DNA of 64,000 nt. Origin: Desulfobacteraceae bacterium. GTDB lineage: Bacteria > Desulfobacterota > Desulfobacteria > Desulfobacterales > Desulfosalsimonadaceae. This document shows, in pieces, positions 26,571 through 36,997 of this stretch; positions within the stretch are counted from its first letter, which is position 1; every line of letters begins with the position of its first letter. Below the pieces are notes generated by a model. That model searched no databases. It was not told the DNA's origin and saw only the letters and a program-made list of their open reading frames with translations. The stretch covers positions 21,315 through 85,314 of the forward strand of contig JAABTJ010000013.1 in assembly GCA_011389935.1 (NCBI GenBank). Direction: 5' to 3'. The translations under genes were made by a program, and so were the position numbers.

Positions 26571-27590
26571 ATGGGCAAGCTGAATTTTCCAAAGAAGGTC
26601 GTGATCGGCGATATTACTGTCAGGGACGGGTTCCAGCACGAGGAGATCTTTGTGCCGACCCGCGCCAAGCTCTGGGTGCTCGAAGAGTTGATCTTATCCG
26701 GCATCCGGCGGCTGGAGGTGACCAATTTCGGAAATCCCAAGCGGATGGTGCAGTTTGAAGACGCCGATGAACTGTACAAGATGCTTTTCAAGAGCAAACG
26801 CGTGGCTCACCTGCTTGACGAGGTGGAAACCACATCCATCACCATTCGCGAGCAGGCGGTCGACCGGGCCATCGAGGCCAGGAAGAACGGCCATGGCCCG
26901 GATCGGATCCTGTTTATGGTGTCGACTTCCGAATCGCACCACAAGACGAATTCCGGCACATCCTTGGAAGAATACTGGAAAATGTGTGAAAAATACATTC
27001 CCAGGGCTCACGACGCCGGAATTAAGGTCTGCGGCACCGTGAGTACGATATGGGGCTGCCCCATTGAAGGCCCGACGGACATGCGCAAGGCCGTGGAATT
27101 CACCCGGCGCTGGCTGGACATCGGCGCAGACGACATCGAGCATGCCGACCATGACGGATCCGCCCCCCCCAACCGGGTATATGATTATTTCTCCATGATT
27201 CTGGACGATATCCCGGACACATCCAAGCACATCGCCCATTTCCACGTGACCCGCGGATGGGGTCTTGCCAATGTACTGGCGGCGCTGCACGCCGGGATCA
27301 CCCATTATGAATCCACGCTTGGCGGGACCGGGGGGCAGCCCGCGAATTTCGTGGACCGGGTGCCCACCGGCGGGACCGGGGAGTACTACTACAAAGATCC
27401 TTCGATTACCGGCCTGGTATCGACCGAGGACATGGTCGTAATGATGGACGAGATGGGGATCGATACGGGCCTGGATGTCGACAGGCTCCTTGCCGCCGGT
27501 GGCATGGTGGAAAAAATTTTAGGCCGCCGGCTGCGTTCGGAAACCGTCCACTCCGGCCGGATTCCCAAGGAGTTGACCGGAAGGAAGTAA
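26571..27590 (+). CDS. HMG-CoA-lyase-like enzyme lacking the catalytic cysteine
   Basis: 339 aa TIM barrel of the HMGL/DRE family. Aligned by eye with HMG-CoA lyase it keeps the arginine-aspartate of the RDG motif (Arg18, Asp19), the metal histidines of HFH (His223, His225), GCPIEG, and the C-terminal STEDMVVMMDEMGIDTG. The usual GLGGCPYA loop, which carries the essential cysteine, reads TLGGTGGQPAN, with Thr253 at that place, and the loop is longer. Context between methylcrotonyl-CoA carboxylase-like and acetoacetyl-CoA synthetase genes suggests cleavage of HMG-CoA to acetyl-CoA and acetoacetate. The chemistry is therefore uncertain. ATG 26571 follows AGGAGG. Confidence 0.82.
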   Translation: MGKLNFPKKVVIGDITVRDGFQHEEIFVPTRAKLWVLEELILSGIRRLEVTNFGNPKRMVQFEDADELYKMLFKSKRVAHLLDEVETTSITIREQAVDRAIEARKNGHGPDRILFMVSTSESHHKTNSGTSLEEYWKMCEKYIPRAHDAGIKVCGTVSTIWGCPIEGPTDMRKAVEFTRRWLDIGADDIEHADHDGSAPPNRVYDYFSMILDDIPDTSKHIAHFHVTRGWGLANVLAALHAGITHYESTLGGTGGQPANFVDRVPTGGTGEYYYKDPSITGLVSTEDMVVMMDEMGIDTGLDVDRLLAAGGMVEKILGRRLRSETVHSGRIPKELTGRK

Positions 27591-27603
27591 AAAGGAGATG
27601 ACC

Positions 27604-29565
<1,962 letters not shown>

Positions 29566-29657
29566 AATCCGGTGAAAAGGGGTTTTTGTTTTTCGAATTG
29601 AAAGAGCAGGTTTTAATCGCTTGAATTTTAGCGAGTTCTCCTGTAGGCTACGTTGTG

Positions 29658-29681
29658 TTTTGTAGACAGGTGTATACAAAA
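29658..29681. promoter_or_regulatory. Inverted repeat, possible regulator site
   Basis: TTTTGTAGAC (29658-29667) and GTATACAAAA (29672-29681) form 10-bp arms with one mismatch around AGGT. It lies 93 bp after the acetoacetyl-CoA synthetase stop. Symmetry and spacing resemble a dimeric repressor site, but no target is evident. Confidence 0.3.
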
Positions 29682-29920
29682 TAAAACAGTTTCCCTTTTT
29701 CGCCGGATATCGATATGTTGTACCGGCGTTTTCCAATCAGGTGGTCGCACCATGCAGCCTGATACGCTCGTGTTCCGTTATTGCCGGGTTGAACGGTTTT
29801 TGCCGTCCACTCTCCTTTCTTGCGGTGCCTGATTCTGGTATTATGACCCCCCGGTCAGTTTGCCCGCGATGTGAAATTGTTTTTATGGCATTGAATTTGC
29901 ACGAATTTCAAAGAAGCGTA

Positions 29921-30010
29921 ATTTTTATTCGTAAAAGTCGATTTTCAGATGGCGAAGAAAAAAGTTCACAATGAAGCGCAACGCAGATATTGAACGTTAC
30001 GAAGCCATCT
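29921..30010 (-). repeat. 154-bp palindromic element, internally deleted copy (minus orientation)
   Basis: Reading on the plus strand, AAAAGTCGATTTTCAGATGGC, then AAAAAAGTTCA, then CGCAACGCAGATATTGAAC and GAAGCCATC, match the reverse complement of copy 1. The central stem is missing, leaving about 90 bp. Confidence 0.65.
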
Positions 30011-30048
30011 TTTTTATATAACCATAGCGATCACCAAAGAGGTGTTAT

Positions 30049-31236
30049 ATGCAAGACGCACCCGTCGGCAGTTGCATCAAGCAATTTATTGAAGAATTTG
30101 AATGCCTCAAGCGGAAAAACGGCGAGCCCTGCCGGATGAACGGTGCCGACATGTTGCGAATTATCAAGAAAAACGATTTTGAAAATATCGTAAAACGAAC
30201 AAAAGACTACGAAGACTACCGGCAAAATTGCGCCGGTATCGAATGGAAGATGCTTTCCGTTTTTACCCTTGCGGATTTTTTTGAGTCCATTCTCCCCGGG
30301 ATCAAGCGAATTTTTCAAATGCCCTATGTATGGCTTACTGTTATTGAAGGCACCCCCCTTGCCGATTTGGTATCCCCTGCAATGGAGAATGAAGCGGTCA
30401 ATAAGCATGCAGCTTTTATACAGGCCTCCCAGTTTGAACGGTTTGTTACAGACGACTGCAAACCGGTTTATGCCTGTAATTACACGTCACCCTATTCCTC
30501 GTTTTTTCCCGGTAACCATAATTTTACCGTGCGTTCCCTGGCGATTATGCCGCTCTACATTGACAATACGCTTGTCGGCGCCATGAATTTCGGGCATTTT
30601 GTTTCCAACCGGTTTGCACCGGCCACGGACAACAGTCTGATCGAGCAGTTCATGCTGCAAGTATCGTTATGTCTTTCCAAAATTTCCGCCCATGAAAGAC
30701 TCCGGCGCCTGCATCTTCATGATCCCTTGACGGGGTTGCTGAACCGGCCGTCCCTGGTGGCAGAGCTGAAGCGGAAATTCAGCATGTCATTGCTTCATGG
30801 AAAGGGCCTTTCGGTACTGTTTCTGGACCTGGACGGCTTCAATGGATTAAACGAGTTATACGGCCATGAGTACGGCGACATGGCGGTCCAATACGTTGCC
30901 AGAACCATCCGGTCGTTGGCTCGTCCGGAAGATGTTATTGCCCGGTTCACCGGGGACGAGTTCGTACTGGTGCTTCCCGATGCAAGGGGGGATATGCCGG
31001 AGGGGCTGGTCCGGCAGATGCAGGACTACCTGGACAGCCATCCGTTTGATCATGAAAATATACGATTTCGCCTGTCCCTGTATTACGGCATTGCCTCCAT
31101 CCATGAAAAAAACGTGGAAAATCCGGCGCAATTGCTTCAAGCTGCCTACAAACGTCTGAAGGAATCCAAAACGGAGGAGTATGCGCCGTTGCAGGAGGAA
31201 GGAAAAGCGTTGATCTACAAAATCAGGGCCTCCTGA
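30049..31236 (+). CDS. GAF-like sensor with variant GGDEF domain
   Basis: 395 aa, soluble. The N-terminal half (to about 220) looks like a GAF/DUF484-type sensor (LSVFTLADFFESILPGIKR, LAIMPLYIDNTLVGAMNFG). The C-terminal half is a GGDEF domain whose signature reads TGDEF at 301-305, with an RPED I-site at 292-295. Replacement of the first glycine is tolerated in some active cyclases but often marks c-di-GMP receptors, so catalysis is uncertain. Start ATG follows AGAGGTG. A terminator follows the gene. Confidence 0.88.
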   Translation: MQDAPVGSCIKQFIEEFECLKRKNGEPCRMNGADMLRIIKKNDFENIVKRTKDYEDYRQNCAGIEWKMLSVFTLADFFESILPGIKRIFQMPYVWLTVIEGTPLADLVSPAMENEAVNKHAAFIQASQFERFVTDDCKPVYACNYTSPYSSFFPGNHNFTVRSLAIMPLYIDNTLVGAMNFGHFVSNRFAPATDNSLIEQFMLQVSLCLSKISAHERLRRLHLHDPLTGLLNRPSLVAELKRKFSMSLLHGKGLSVLFLDLDGFNGLNELYGHEYGDMAVQYVARTIRSLARPEDVIARFTGDEFVLVLPDARGDMPEGLVRQMQDYLDSHPFDHENIRFRLSLYYGIASIHEKNVENPAQLLQAAYKRLKESKTEEYAPLQEEGKALIYKIRAS

Positions 31237-31287
31237 TCCGGCCGGCGGCATAGGGGGCCGCCGGAGATTGTAACCATATAACCATGA

Positions 31288-31325
31288 AAAAGCGCCAGCC
31301 TTGACGGCTCGGCGCTTTATATTTT
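31288..31325 (+). terminator. Rho-independent terminator
   Basis: AAGCGCC (31290-31296) pairs with GGCGCTT (31311-31317), extended by AGCC/GGCT, with a TTGA loop and a following T-rich TATATTTTA. It lies 50 bp after the GGDEF gene and just before arfB. Confidence 0.7.
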
Positions 31326-31328
31326 ACC

Positions 31329-31751
31329 ATGCGGAACAATTCAGATATAATAGAGATACCGGACAATGAAATCGAGCTTACCGGAATCGGCGCAAAAGGG
31401 CCGGGCGGGCAGAGCGTGAACAAGTCCGCCACCGCCATACATTTGCGGTTTGATATAAAATCCTCTTCGCTGCCCGACAAATATAAAGAGCGCCTTTTGG
31501 CCACAAAAGACCAGCGTATTACCAAGTCCGGTGTTATTGTCATCAAATCCATGCGATACCGAAGCCTTGAAGCCAACCGGGAAGAAGCCGTCCGGCGACT
31601 TTATTTGCTTATCCAGAAGGCAACGGCGCCGATCAAGCATCGAAAACCCACTCAACCGGGTTTTCAGGCAAGGCAGCGGCGGATGGATCAAAAAACAAAG
31701 CGCTCCCGGATAAAGTCAACCCGTAGAAACGTGGATCCGGCGGGGTACTGA
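31329..31751 (+). CDS. arfB: ArfB/YaeJ-type ribosome rescue peptidyl-tRNA hydrolase
   Basis: 140 aa. The class-I release-factor core is present with GAKGPGGQSVNKSATAIHL, containing the catalytic GGQ, and the protein lacks the codon-reading domains of RF1/RF2. A basic C-terminal tail (KTKRSRIKSTRR) would insert into the empty mRNA channel of stalled ribosomes. Spacing of GPGGQSVNK fits the ArfB/ICT1 group, though unassigned RF-like proteins look similar. No Shine-Dalgarno sequence is obvious before 31329, and the upstream terminator nearly abuts the start. Confidence 0.82.
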   Translation: MRNNSDIIEIPDNEIELTGIGAKGPGGQSVNKSATAIHLRFDIKSSSLPDKYKERLLATKDQRITKSGVIVIKSMRYRSLEANREEAVRRLYLLIQKATAPIKHRKPTQPGFQARQRRMDQKTKRSRIKSTRRNVDPAGY

Positions 31752-31933
31752 GCCCTTATTTTGTTGACGCGCCGGAAACGGAGATTTTGTCATAACGGCT
31801 TGCTTTTTCAAAAGTGGACGGTAATATTTGAATATACCCGAACGTTCCGTTTTTGCGAGCCCATATATTCGGCCGCTTGAAATAATATTTGATTTTTTTT
31901 GCAATGTGTGTCGCGTGAAGGGAAAATCAGGAG

Positions 31934-34900
31934 ATGAAAAAGCTCATCAAGGTCATCGGCATTCTCGCAGTGATTCTCGTTGTGGCCGTCGTGGGGCTGC
32001 TGGTTGCAGCAAAAATCCTCATCACCCCCGAAAGGGTTCGCCAGGTGGTGATTCCACTGGCCGAAAAGCAGCTGAACAGGCCGGTATCCATCGGTGATAT
32101 CGAAGTGCGTCTTTTTTCCGGAATCGTGCTCTCCGATTTCAGGATCGGGGGAAAGGACGAACCGGAGGATTTCGTTTTTGCCCAGTCCCTGGTGTTGCGT
32201 TACCAGCTGTGGCCGCTCATTCGCCGTGCTGTCATCGTGGACGAAGTGAGGCTGGTTTCACCCAAAATACACATAGAGCGCTATGAAAACGGAAAGTTCA
32301 ACTTCAGCGACCTGCTGGACAAAGGGAAATCCGATGAAGACGAGGCCCGAACGCCTGCGGAAGCGACGGAAGAAGGCGCTGAAGCAGATGGCGGGATGCC
32401 CATCGACCTGCTCGTCAATGAAATTGTCATCTCCGGCGGCCGGCTTGTTTTTATAGACCAAATGGTGGACCGGGAATATCTCTTGTCCGAATTGATGGTC
32501 TCTGTTACCGACCTTTCCCCGGATCGGCCGTTTCCCTTTGATGTGTCCGCGAAGATAAACAGCGCCCCGGTTTCCGTTTCCGGTACGGTAAGCCCGGTGA
32601 CGCAGGGCGTCACCGCGGATGTCCGTATACAGGAACTGGACGTTTTCCCTTTCATGGTGTATGCGCCGGACGATTTTCCGGGAAAGCTTTCTTCCATGAA
32701 GCTTGGCGTGGACATCCGGGCGGATGCAACAGCGGATAGGGTGGCTTCCGACGGACGGATATCCGTGACCGAAATCGATTTTCTGCCGGCCGATATGCCG
32801 GACGCGCATGTAAAAAACGCCCGGTTTCAATTGGACTATGACGTAAATGTGGACCTGGCATCCGAAAACATCGCCATTGCAAAGGCGGATGCGGACGTCA
32901 ACGGGATTCTGCTGGCCCTGTCCGGAAGCGTCTCGTCTTACGGCCAATCGCCGGTTCTCGATATGCGGGCCCGCCTGCCGATGATCTCCCTGTCCGACAT
33001 CGTCGGGGCGGTGCCGCCAAAGCTCGCGGAACCGATACTCGAGATGCGCCCGGAAGGGCGCATCGGTGCGGAAATGCATTTGAAGGGCTCTCCGAAAAAT
33101 CCGGAATCCCTTGTTGAAAAAGGGGACATCACCCTTGAAAACGTCAGCGTTGCCTTGAAAGACCCGACGCCCCCTGTCAGCGGCGGATTACACATTGCAA
33201 AAAGCAGCGCTGGTGCCGGAGATCCTGTCACGTACCTATTTGATATGCCTGTACGGGTAAACAACGCCTTGATAAACCTTGACGGCACCATAACCCCTGG
33301 AACGCGCCGTGTGAGAGCGTCTATCCGGACAGAGAACCTGGATGTAACTCCATTCATGGTGTATGCGCCGGACGATTTTCCGGGGAAGCTGTCCTCTATG
33401 AAGCTTGGCGTGGACATCCGGGCGGATGCAACAGCGGATAGGGTGGCTTCCGACGGACGGATATCCGTGACCGAAATCGATTTTCTGCCGGCCGATATGC
33501 CGGACGCGCATGTGGAAAACGCCCGGTTTCAATTGGACTATGACGTAAATGTGGACCTGGCATCCGAAAACATCGCCATTGCAAAGGCGGATGCGGACGT
33601 CAACGGGATTCTGCTGGCCCTGTCCGGAAGCGTCGCGTCTTACGGCCAATCGCCGGTTCTCGATATGCGGGCCCGCCTGCCGATGATCTCCCTGTCCGAC
33701 ATCGTCGGGGCGGTGCCGCCAAAGCTCGCGGAACCGATACTCGAGATGCGCCCGGAAGGGCGCATCGGTGCGGAAATGCATTTGAAGGGCTCTCCGAAAA
33801 ATCCGGAATCCCTTGTTGAAAAAGGGGATATCACCCTTGAAAACGTCAGCGTTGCCATAAATGATCTGGCACCGAAAATCAGCGGGGGGATACGACTTGA
33901 AAACGATACGGCCGCATCGGATAATCTTTTGATTCAAGCGGCCGGAGAACCGTTGCAATTGCGTTTTACTGCGAAGGATCTGATGGGAGAAATAAAATAT
34001 ATCCGCCACACCCTCACGGCTGAGCGGCTCGACATCGACAGGCTGCTTGCGGCAATGGGAACTGGCGAAGACGATCGCTCTTCGGCTCCCCCGCCCGACG
34101 GGACGCCCAAATCGCCAGAGCCAGGTCCTTTTGATCTTCCCCTGGACGTAAAAGGGGACGTACGAGTGGCCAATGCCGTTTTCAAGGGGCTGGCAGTGGA
34201 TAATTTCGACCTTCAATACCAGCTCAAAGACAACGTCTTTACGGTCAACCACATTCGTGGCAACGTGGCCGGGGGGACGATTTCAGGCAAGGCAGAGACG
34301 CGGCTCGACCGCACGCCGCTTGCATATACTGCGGATATATCCGTGCAGGACTCCCGGGCGGAACATCTGTTGAATGCCCTGTTTCCTGCCGCTTCCAATA
34401 CCGTTTACGGCAACTTTTTTCTAAACGCGGCGATTAACGGAGAGGGGATAAGCTGGCGCAATATCAGCCGGTCGCTTACGTCAACGGCGGATGTGAATGT
34501 CACCAACGGCCGCCTGACAGGAAGCGGGCTTGCGGGCGGTCTTGCCGGATTTATCGGTACCGAAAGACTTGAGGTGATCAATTTTGACTCCCTGAAAGGG
34601 GACGTGCAGTTGAAGGAGGGAAAGTTCACACTCGATTCGCGCCTAACAAGCGACGAGGTTCGCATGGCGCCTGCGGGCATGATCGGGTTGGACGGATCTC
34701 TTGATCTTTCCCTGGATATGCGTTTGTCGCAGGCGCTTGCTTCGAAGATCGGGGGCAGGGACCTGGTATCGGTGCTTTCCCGAACCGGTGACGGATGGAC
34801 CCTTGTTCCCGTGAAGGTCGCCGGCACCTTGTGGTCGCCGAAATTCGAGATTGATGCGGCCGCAGTAACGGATCAACTCAAGGAAAGGGGAAGGGAAGAG

Positions 34901-35041
34901 ATCCGGCAGCAGCTGCAGGATCGGGTGCTTGACAGGCTTTCCCCCAAAGATCGTGAAAAGACGGACGGGCAAACTGGCAAGGAAGAAAAAAAGCCGCTTG
35001 AGGAAGAACTTGAAGATACAATGCGTAAGCTATTTAATTAA
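31934..35041 (+). CDS. AsmA-family protein with internal duplication
   Basis: 1035 aa. One N-terminal membrane helix (VIGILAVILVVAVVGLLVA) is followed by the AsmA signature LITPERVRQVVIPLAEKQLNRPV, and the rest is a long repetitive beta-rich periplasmic domain ending in a charged helical tail. AsmA/TamB-like proteins span the periplasm and are linked to lipid transport and outer-membrane assembly. Residues ~240-407 and ~474-641 are nearly identical owing to a 504-bp direct repeat 702 bp apart. AGGAG touches the ATG directly, so translation may use the weaker AAGGGA upstream. Its stop overlaps the end of the convergent dehydrogenase gene by four bases. Confidence 0.9.
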   Translation: MKKLIKVIGILAVILVVAVVGLLVAAKILITPERVRQVVIPLAEKQLNRPVSIGDIEVRLFSGIVLSDFRIGGKDEPEDFVFAQSLVLRYQLWPLIRRAVIVDEVRLVSPKIHIERYENGKFNFSDLLDKGKSDEDEARTPAEATEEGAEADGGMPIDLLVNEIVISGGRLVFIDQMVDREYLLSELMVSVTDLSPDRPFPFDVSAKINSAPVSVSGTVSPVTQGVTADVRIQELDVFPFMVYAPDDFPGKLSSMKLGVDIRADATADRVASDGRISVTEIDFLPADMPDAHVKNARFQLDYDVNVDLASENIAIAKADADVNGILLALSGSVSSYGQSPVLDMRARLPMISLSDIVGAVPPKLAEPILEMRPEGRIGAEMHLKGSPKNPESLVEKGDITLENVSVALKDPTPPVSGGLHIAKSSAGAGDPVTYLFDMPVRVNNALINLDGTITPGTRRVRASIRTENLDVTPFMVYAPDDFPGKLSSMKLGVDIRADATADRVASDGRISVTEIDFLPADMPDAHVENARFQLDYDVNVDLASENIAIAKADADVNGILLALSGSVASYGQSPVLDMRARLPMISLSDIVGAVPPKLAEPILEMRPEGRIGAEMHLKGSPKNPESLVEKGDITLENVSVAINDLAPKISGGIRLENDTAASDNLLIQAAGEPLQLRFTAKDLMGEIKYIRHTLTAERLDIDRLLAAMGTGEDDRSSAPPPDGTPKSPEPGPFDLPLDVKGDVRVANAVFKGLAVDNFDLQYQLKDNVFTVNHIRGNVAGGTISGKAETRLDRTPLAYTADISVQDSRAEHLLNALFPAASNTVYGNFFLNAAINGEGISWRNISRSLTSTADVNVTNGRLTGSGLAGGLAGFIGTERLEVINFDSLKGDVQLKEGKFTLDSRLTSDEVRMAPAGMIGLDGSLDLSLDMRLSQALASKIGGRDLVSVLSRTGDGWTLVPVKVAGTLWSPKFEIDAAAVTDQLKERGREEIRQQLQDRVLDRLSPKDREKTDGQTGKEEKKPLEEELEDTMRKLFN
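32651..33154 (+). repeat. Intragenic direct repeat, unit 1
   Basis: 504 bp (168 codons) within the AsmA gene, starting at TTCATGGTGTATGCG. It matches unit 2 with only about ten differences, at least three of them changing an amino acid (for example Lys to Glu in HVKN/HVEN and Ser to Ala in VSSY/VASY). Confidence 0.93.
33353..33856 (+). repeat. Intragenic direct repeat, unit 2
   Basis: Second 504-bp unit, exactly 702 bp (234 codons) downstream of unit 1 and in frame. The ~198-bp segment between the units is not duplicated, so the ancestral duplication was probably 702 bp with later divergence, or one spacer has been replaced. Confidence 0.93.
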
Positions 35042-36024
35042 AAGGATAAATCAATAAGAACTTTCAGGCTTCCTTTTTCCATTGCACGGGCAAAAGCCTC
35101 AGGAAACCGGGAAAACGGGTATACCGCGTCTATGAGCGGCGTCACATCGACCGCATGGTTTTGAAGAACATCCAGGGCAAGTGACATGCTGCCGCACCGG
35201 GACCCCTTGATGGTGAGCTCATTGACCACAACCGGGGCCATGTCGATATTCGACTTTTCGAAGGTAGTGGTTTTTACCAGTACCGTCCCCCCTGGACGGG
35301 TCAGGGGGATGCACCAGTTGATGCCTTCCGCATTTCCCGTGGCATCGACCGTGATATCGAAGACGCCCAGCTGCGATGCCAGTGCCGCGGGATCCGCATG
35401 CGTATCCATTAGAAAGGTGTTTACTTTCTGCTGGCTGGCGATAGACAGTTTCTCCTGGTGACGCCCCAGCAGCACGACCCCCTCGGTGGTTTGCCGCAGC
35501 CCCAGGGCGCAGAGAATCCCCAGGCATCCGTCGCCAAGCACCGCAACACGGCTTCGGCTTCCGAGAGGTGTCTGGCGGGTAATTTCAAGGGCGGCGGCCA
35601 AAGGTTCTGTAAATGCTGCCGGCCGGGTTTCCACGGATGCGGGCACGGGGTAAAGGTTTTTTGCCGGAACCGCGCAATACGCCGCAAAAGCCCCGTTGTG
35701 TCCCCGAATTCCCAAAACCCGCCGATGGGTGCAGTGTTTTTCGTCAGCACAGGTGCCGCATCCGAAATTGATGTCCGCCACAACCCGTTTTCCCTCCATT
35801 TCCGGCCAGTCCGGGCATTTTTCCACCACGCCGACAAACTCGTGGCCGGGTATGCCGGTAAAACCCGCATACCCGTGAAAGATAGCGATATCGGTTGCGC
35901 AGATACCGGCCATTAAAACCCGCACCAGGGCATCTCCTGCCTGCTGTTCGGGCATTGGCGCATCCACCGTCACGACCGCTCCATTCTCAAAGCGGATCGC
36001 CTTCATGAAGGGCTGGTTCGGCAT
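35038..36024 (-). CDS. Zinc-type alcohol dehydrogenase (MDR superfamily)
   Basis: 328 aa. The catalytic-zinc cysteine is in AGICATDIAIF and the GHE motif in GIPGHEFVGVV; a cysteine-rich stretch CGTCADEKHC partly matches the structural zinc lobe. The NAD(P)-binding fold starts at VAVLGDGCLGILCALGL. It resembles threonine/sorbitol dehydrogenase-like members; the substrate is unknown. The start may be the ATG at 36024 or the one at 36006 (MKAIRFENG); neither has a clear ribosome site. It converges with the AsmA gene with a four-base overlap. Confidence 0.85.
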   Translation of the reverse strand: MPNQPFMKAIRFENGAVVTVDAPMPEQQAGDALVRVLMAGICATDIAIFHGYAGFTGIPGHEFVGVVEKCPDWPEMEGKRVVADINFGCGTCADEKHCTHRRVLGIRGHNGAFAAYCAVPAKNLYPVPASVETRPAAFTEPLAAALEITRQTPLGSRSRVAVLGDGCLGILCALGLRQTTEGVVLLGRHQEKLSIASQQKVNTFLMDTHADPAALASQLGVFDITVDATGNAEGINWCIPLTRPGGTVLVKTTTFEKSNIDMAPVVVNELTIKGSRCGSMSLALDVLQNHAVDVTPLIDAVYPFSRFPEAFARAMEKGSLKVLIDLSF

Positions 36025-36074
36025 TTCAGAGGTGTCTTACCATCCGGAATCGGATTGTCGTTTGTGTACTTGGC

Positions 36075-36119
36075 CTACAGGCCATCTCAAAAAAAAGATT
36101 TTTTTGAGATGGCTTGTAG
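36075..36119 (-). terminator. Strong hairpin after thyX
   Basis: CTACA-G-GCCATCTCAAAAAAA pairs with TTTTTTTGAGATGGC-T-TGTAG around a three-base loop. It begins 17 bp after the thyX stop. The T-run is inside the stem, so it may act as a terminator or be a small palindromic repeat. Confidence 0.5.
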
Positions 36120-36135
36120 CACATTTGCGGCGCCG

Positions 36136-36939
36136 TCAAACCTTGCTATGCCCGAAGGTCCAGCTGCCGGCGTCCTCGTCAAGCTGCATGTCCTGGAAGA
36201 AATTGGGAAAACGGGTCTTGCAGATTTCGGCGATCTGCCCCACAACGATGCGGATTTCTTCCTCTGCATGCGGTGATGTGCGCATTTCAATGATGTGCCT
36301 CCAGGAGCGGAGATTCCCGGTAACCATTATGGTGGTGCCCAGACCGATGGGGGCAAGCCGTCTGAACATGGAGGTCAGCTGTTTCTTGGTGGTGAAATCC
36401 TGTATATCGGCCATGCCGAATATGTTGGAGAGTTCTTTCTGCGTGTTTTCCAGAAAATCCACTACCTCTTTGATTTTCTTTTCCGCCTGATCATTTGATT
36501 TTGCAGAATCCGGAACCCAGAAGGGGATATCATCCAGGCGGACGTACCGCAGGCTTTCCTGGCTGTACGCCATGCCGGCGCGATGCCGGACAAGTTCGTG
36601 GGTGAAGACACGGGAGACATTTCTGCATATGAATGTCAAACATGCATGCTCCAGCACGGATCCGTGGCCGCTTTTGAGTACATTGCCGATATAGGCGTCG
36701 TTGCCCTGGCGAACGGTCGTGACGTTGGGATTGGTGGCCTCGGGTTTTTGCGGATCATATGGCTGCCAGCTCCGGTAGCACATCCTGCCGGCGGCTTCGA
36801 CCAGGTTTTCACTGTCGGAAACGGTCGGATCGGGACGCCATTCCGGGCTGCCGATATCTTCCAGGTAAGCACTGAGGCCGTCCGGTTCGAGCATGGTTTT
36901 GGCAACCAGGTACACTTTCGGCTCTTGGATCGGTCGCAT
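36136..36939 (-). CDS. thyX: Flavin-dependent thymidylate synthase ThyX
   Basis: 267 aa. It methylates dUMP with methylene-tetrahydrofolate and FAD, replacing ThyA. The ThyX motif is RHRAGMAYSQESLRY beginning at residue 118; the distance from RHR to the SxRY part is one residue longer than in the classical RHR-x7-S pattern. GHGSVLEHACLTF and GNLRSWRHIIEMR flank the flavin and substrate sites. The ATG at 36939 follows AAGGGAGAG; the longer open frame upstream is not supported. Confidence 0.93.
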   Translation of the reverse strand: MRPIQEPKVYLVAKTMLEPDGLSAYLEDIGSPEWRPDPTVSDSENLVEAAGRMCYRSWQPYDPQKPEATNPNVTTVRQGNDAYIGNVLKSGHGSVLEHACLTFICRNVSRVFTHELVRHRAGMAYSQESLRYVRLDDIPFWVPDSAKSNDQAEKKIKEVVDFLENTQKELSNIFGMADIQDFTTKKQLTSMFRRLAPIGLGTTIMVTGNLRSWRHIIEMRTSPHAEEEIRIVVGQIAEICKTRFPNFFQDMQLDEDAGSWTFGHSKV

Positions 36940-36997
36940 ATAGAACTCTCCCTTTTCTATTTTTCGTTTCCATTTGCAAGGCAGGGCATTCCCCGGC

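Larger units (their letters stand above)
29566..30048. other. Intergenic region with dyad and repeat remnant
   Basis: About 480 bp without a convincing gene. It holds the dyad at 29658-29681 and a shortened copy of the 154-bp palindromic repeat at 29921-30010. Confidence 0.5.
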
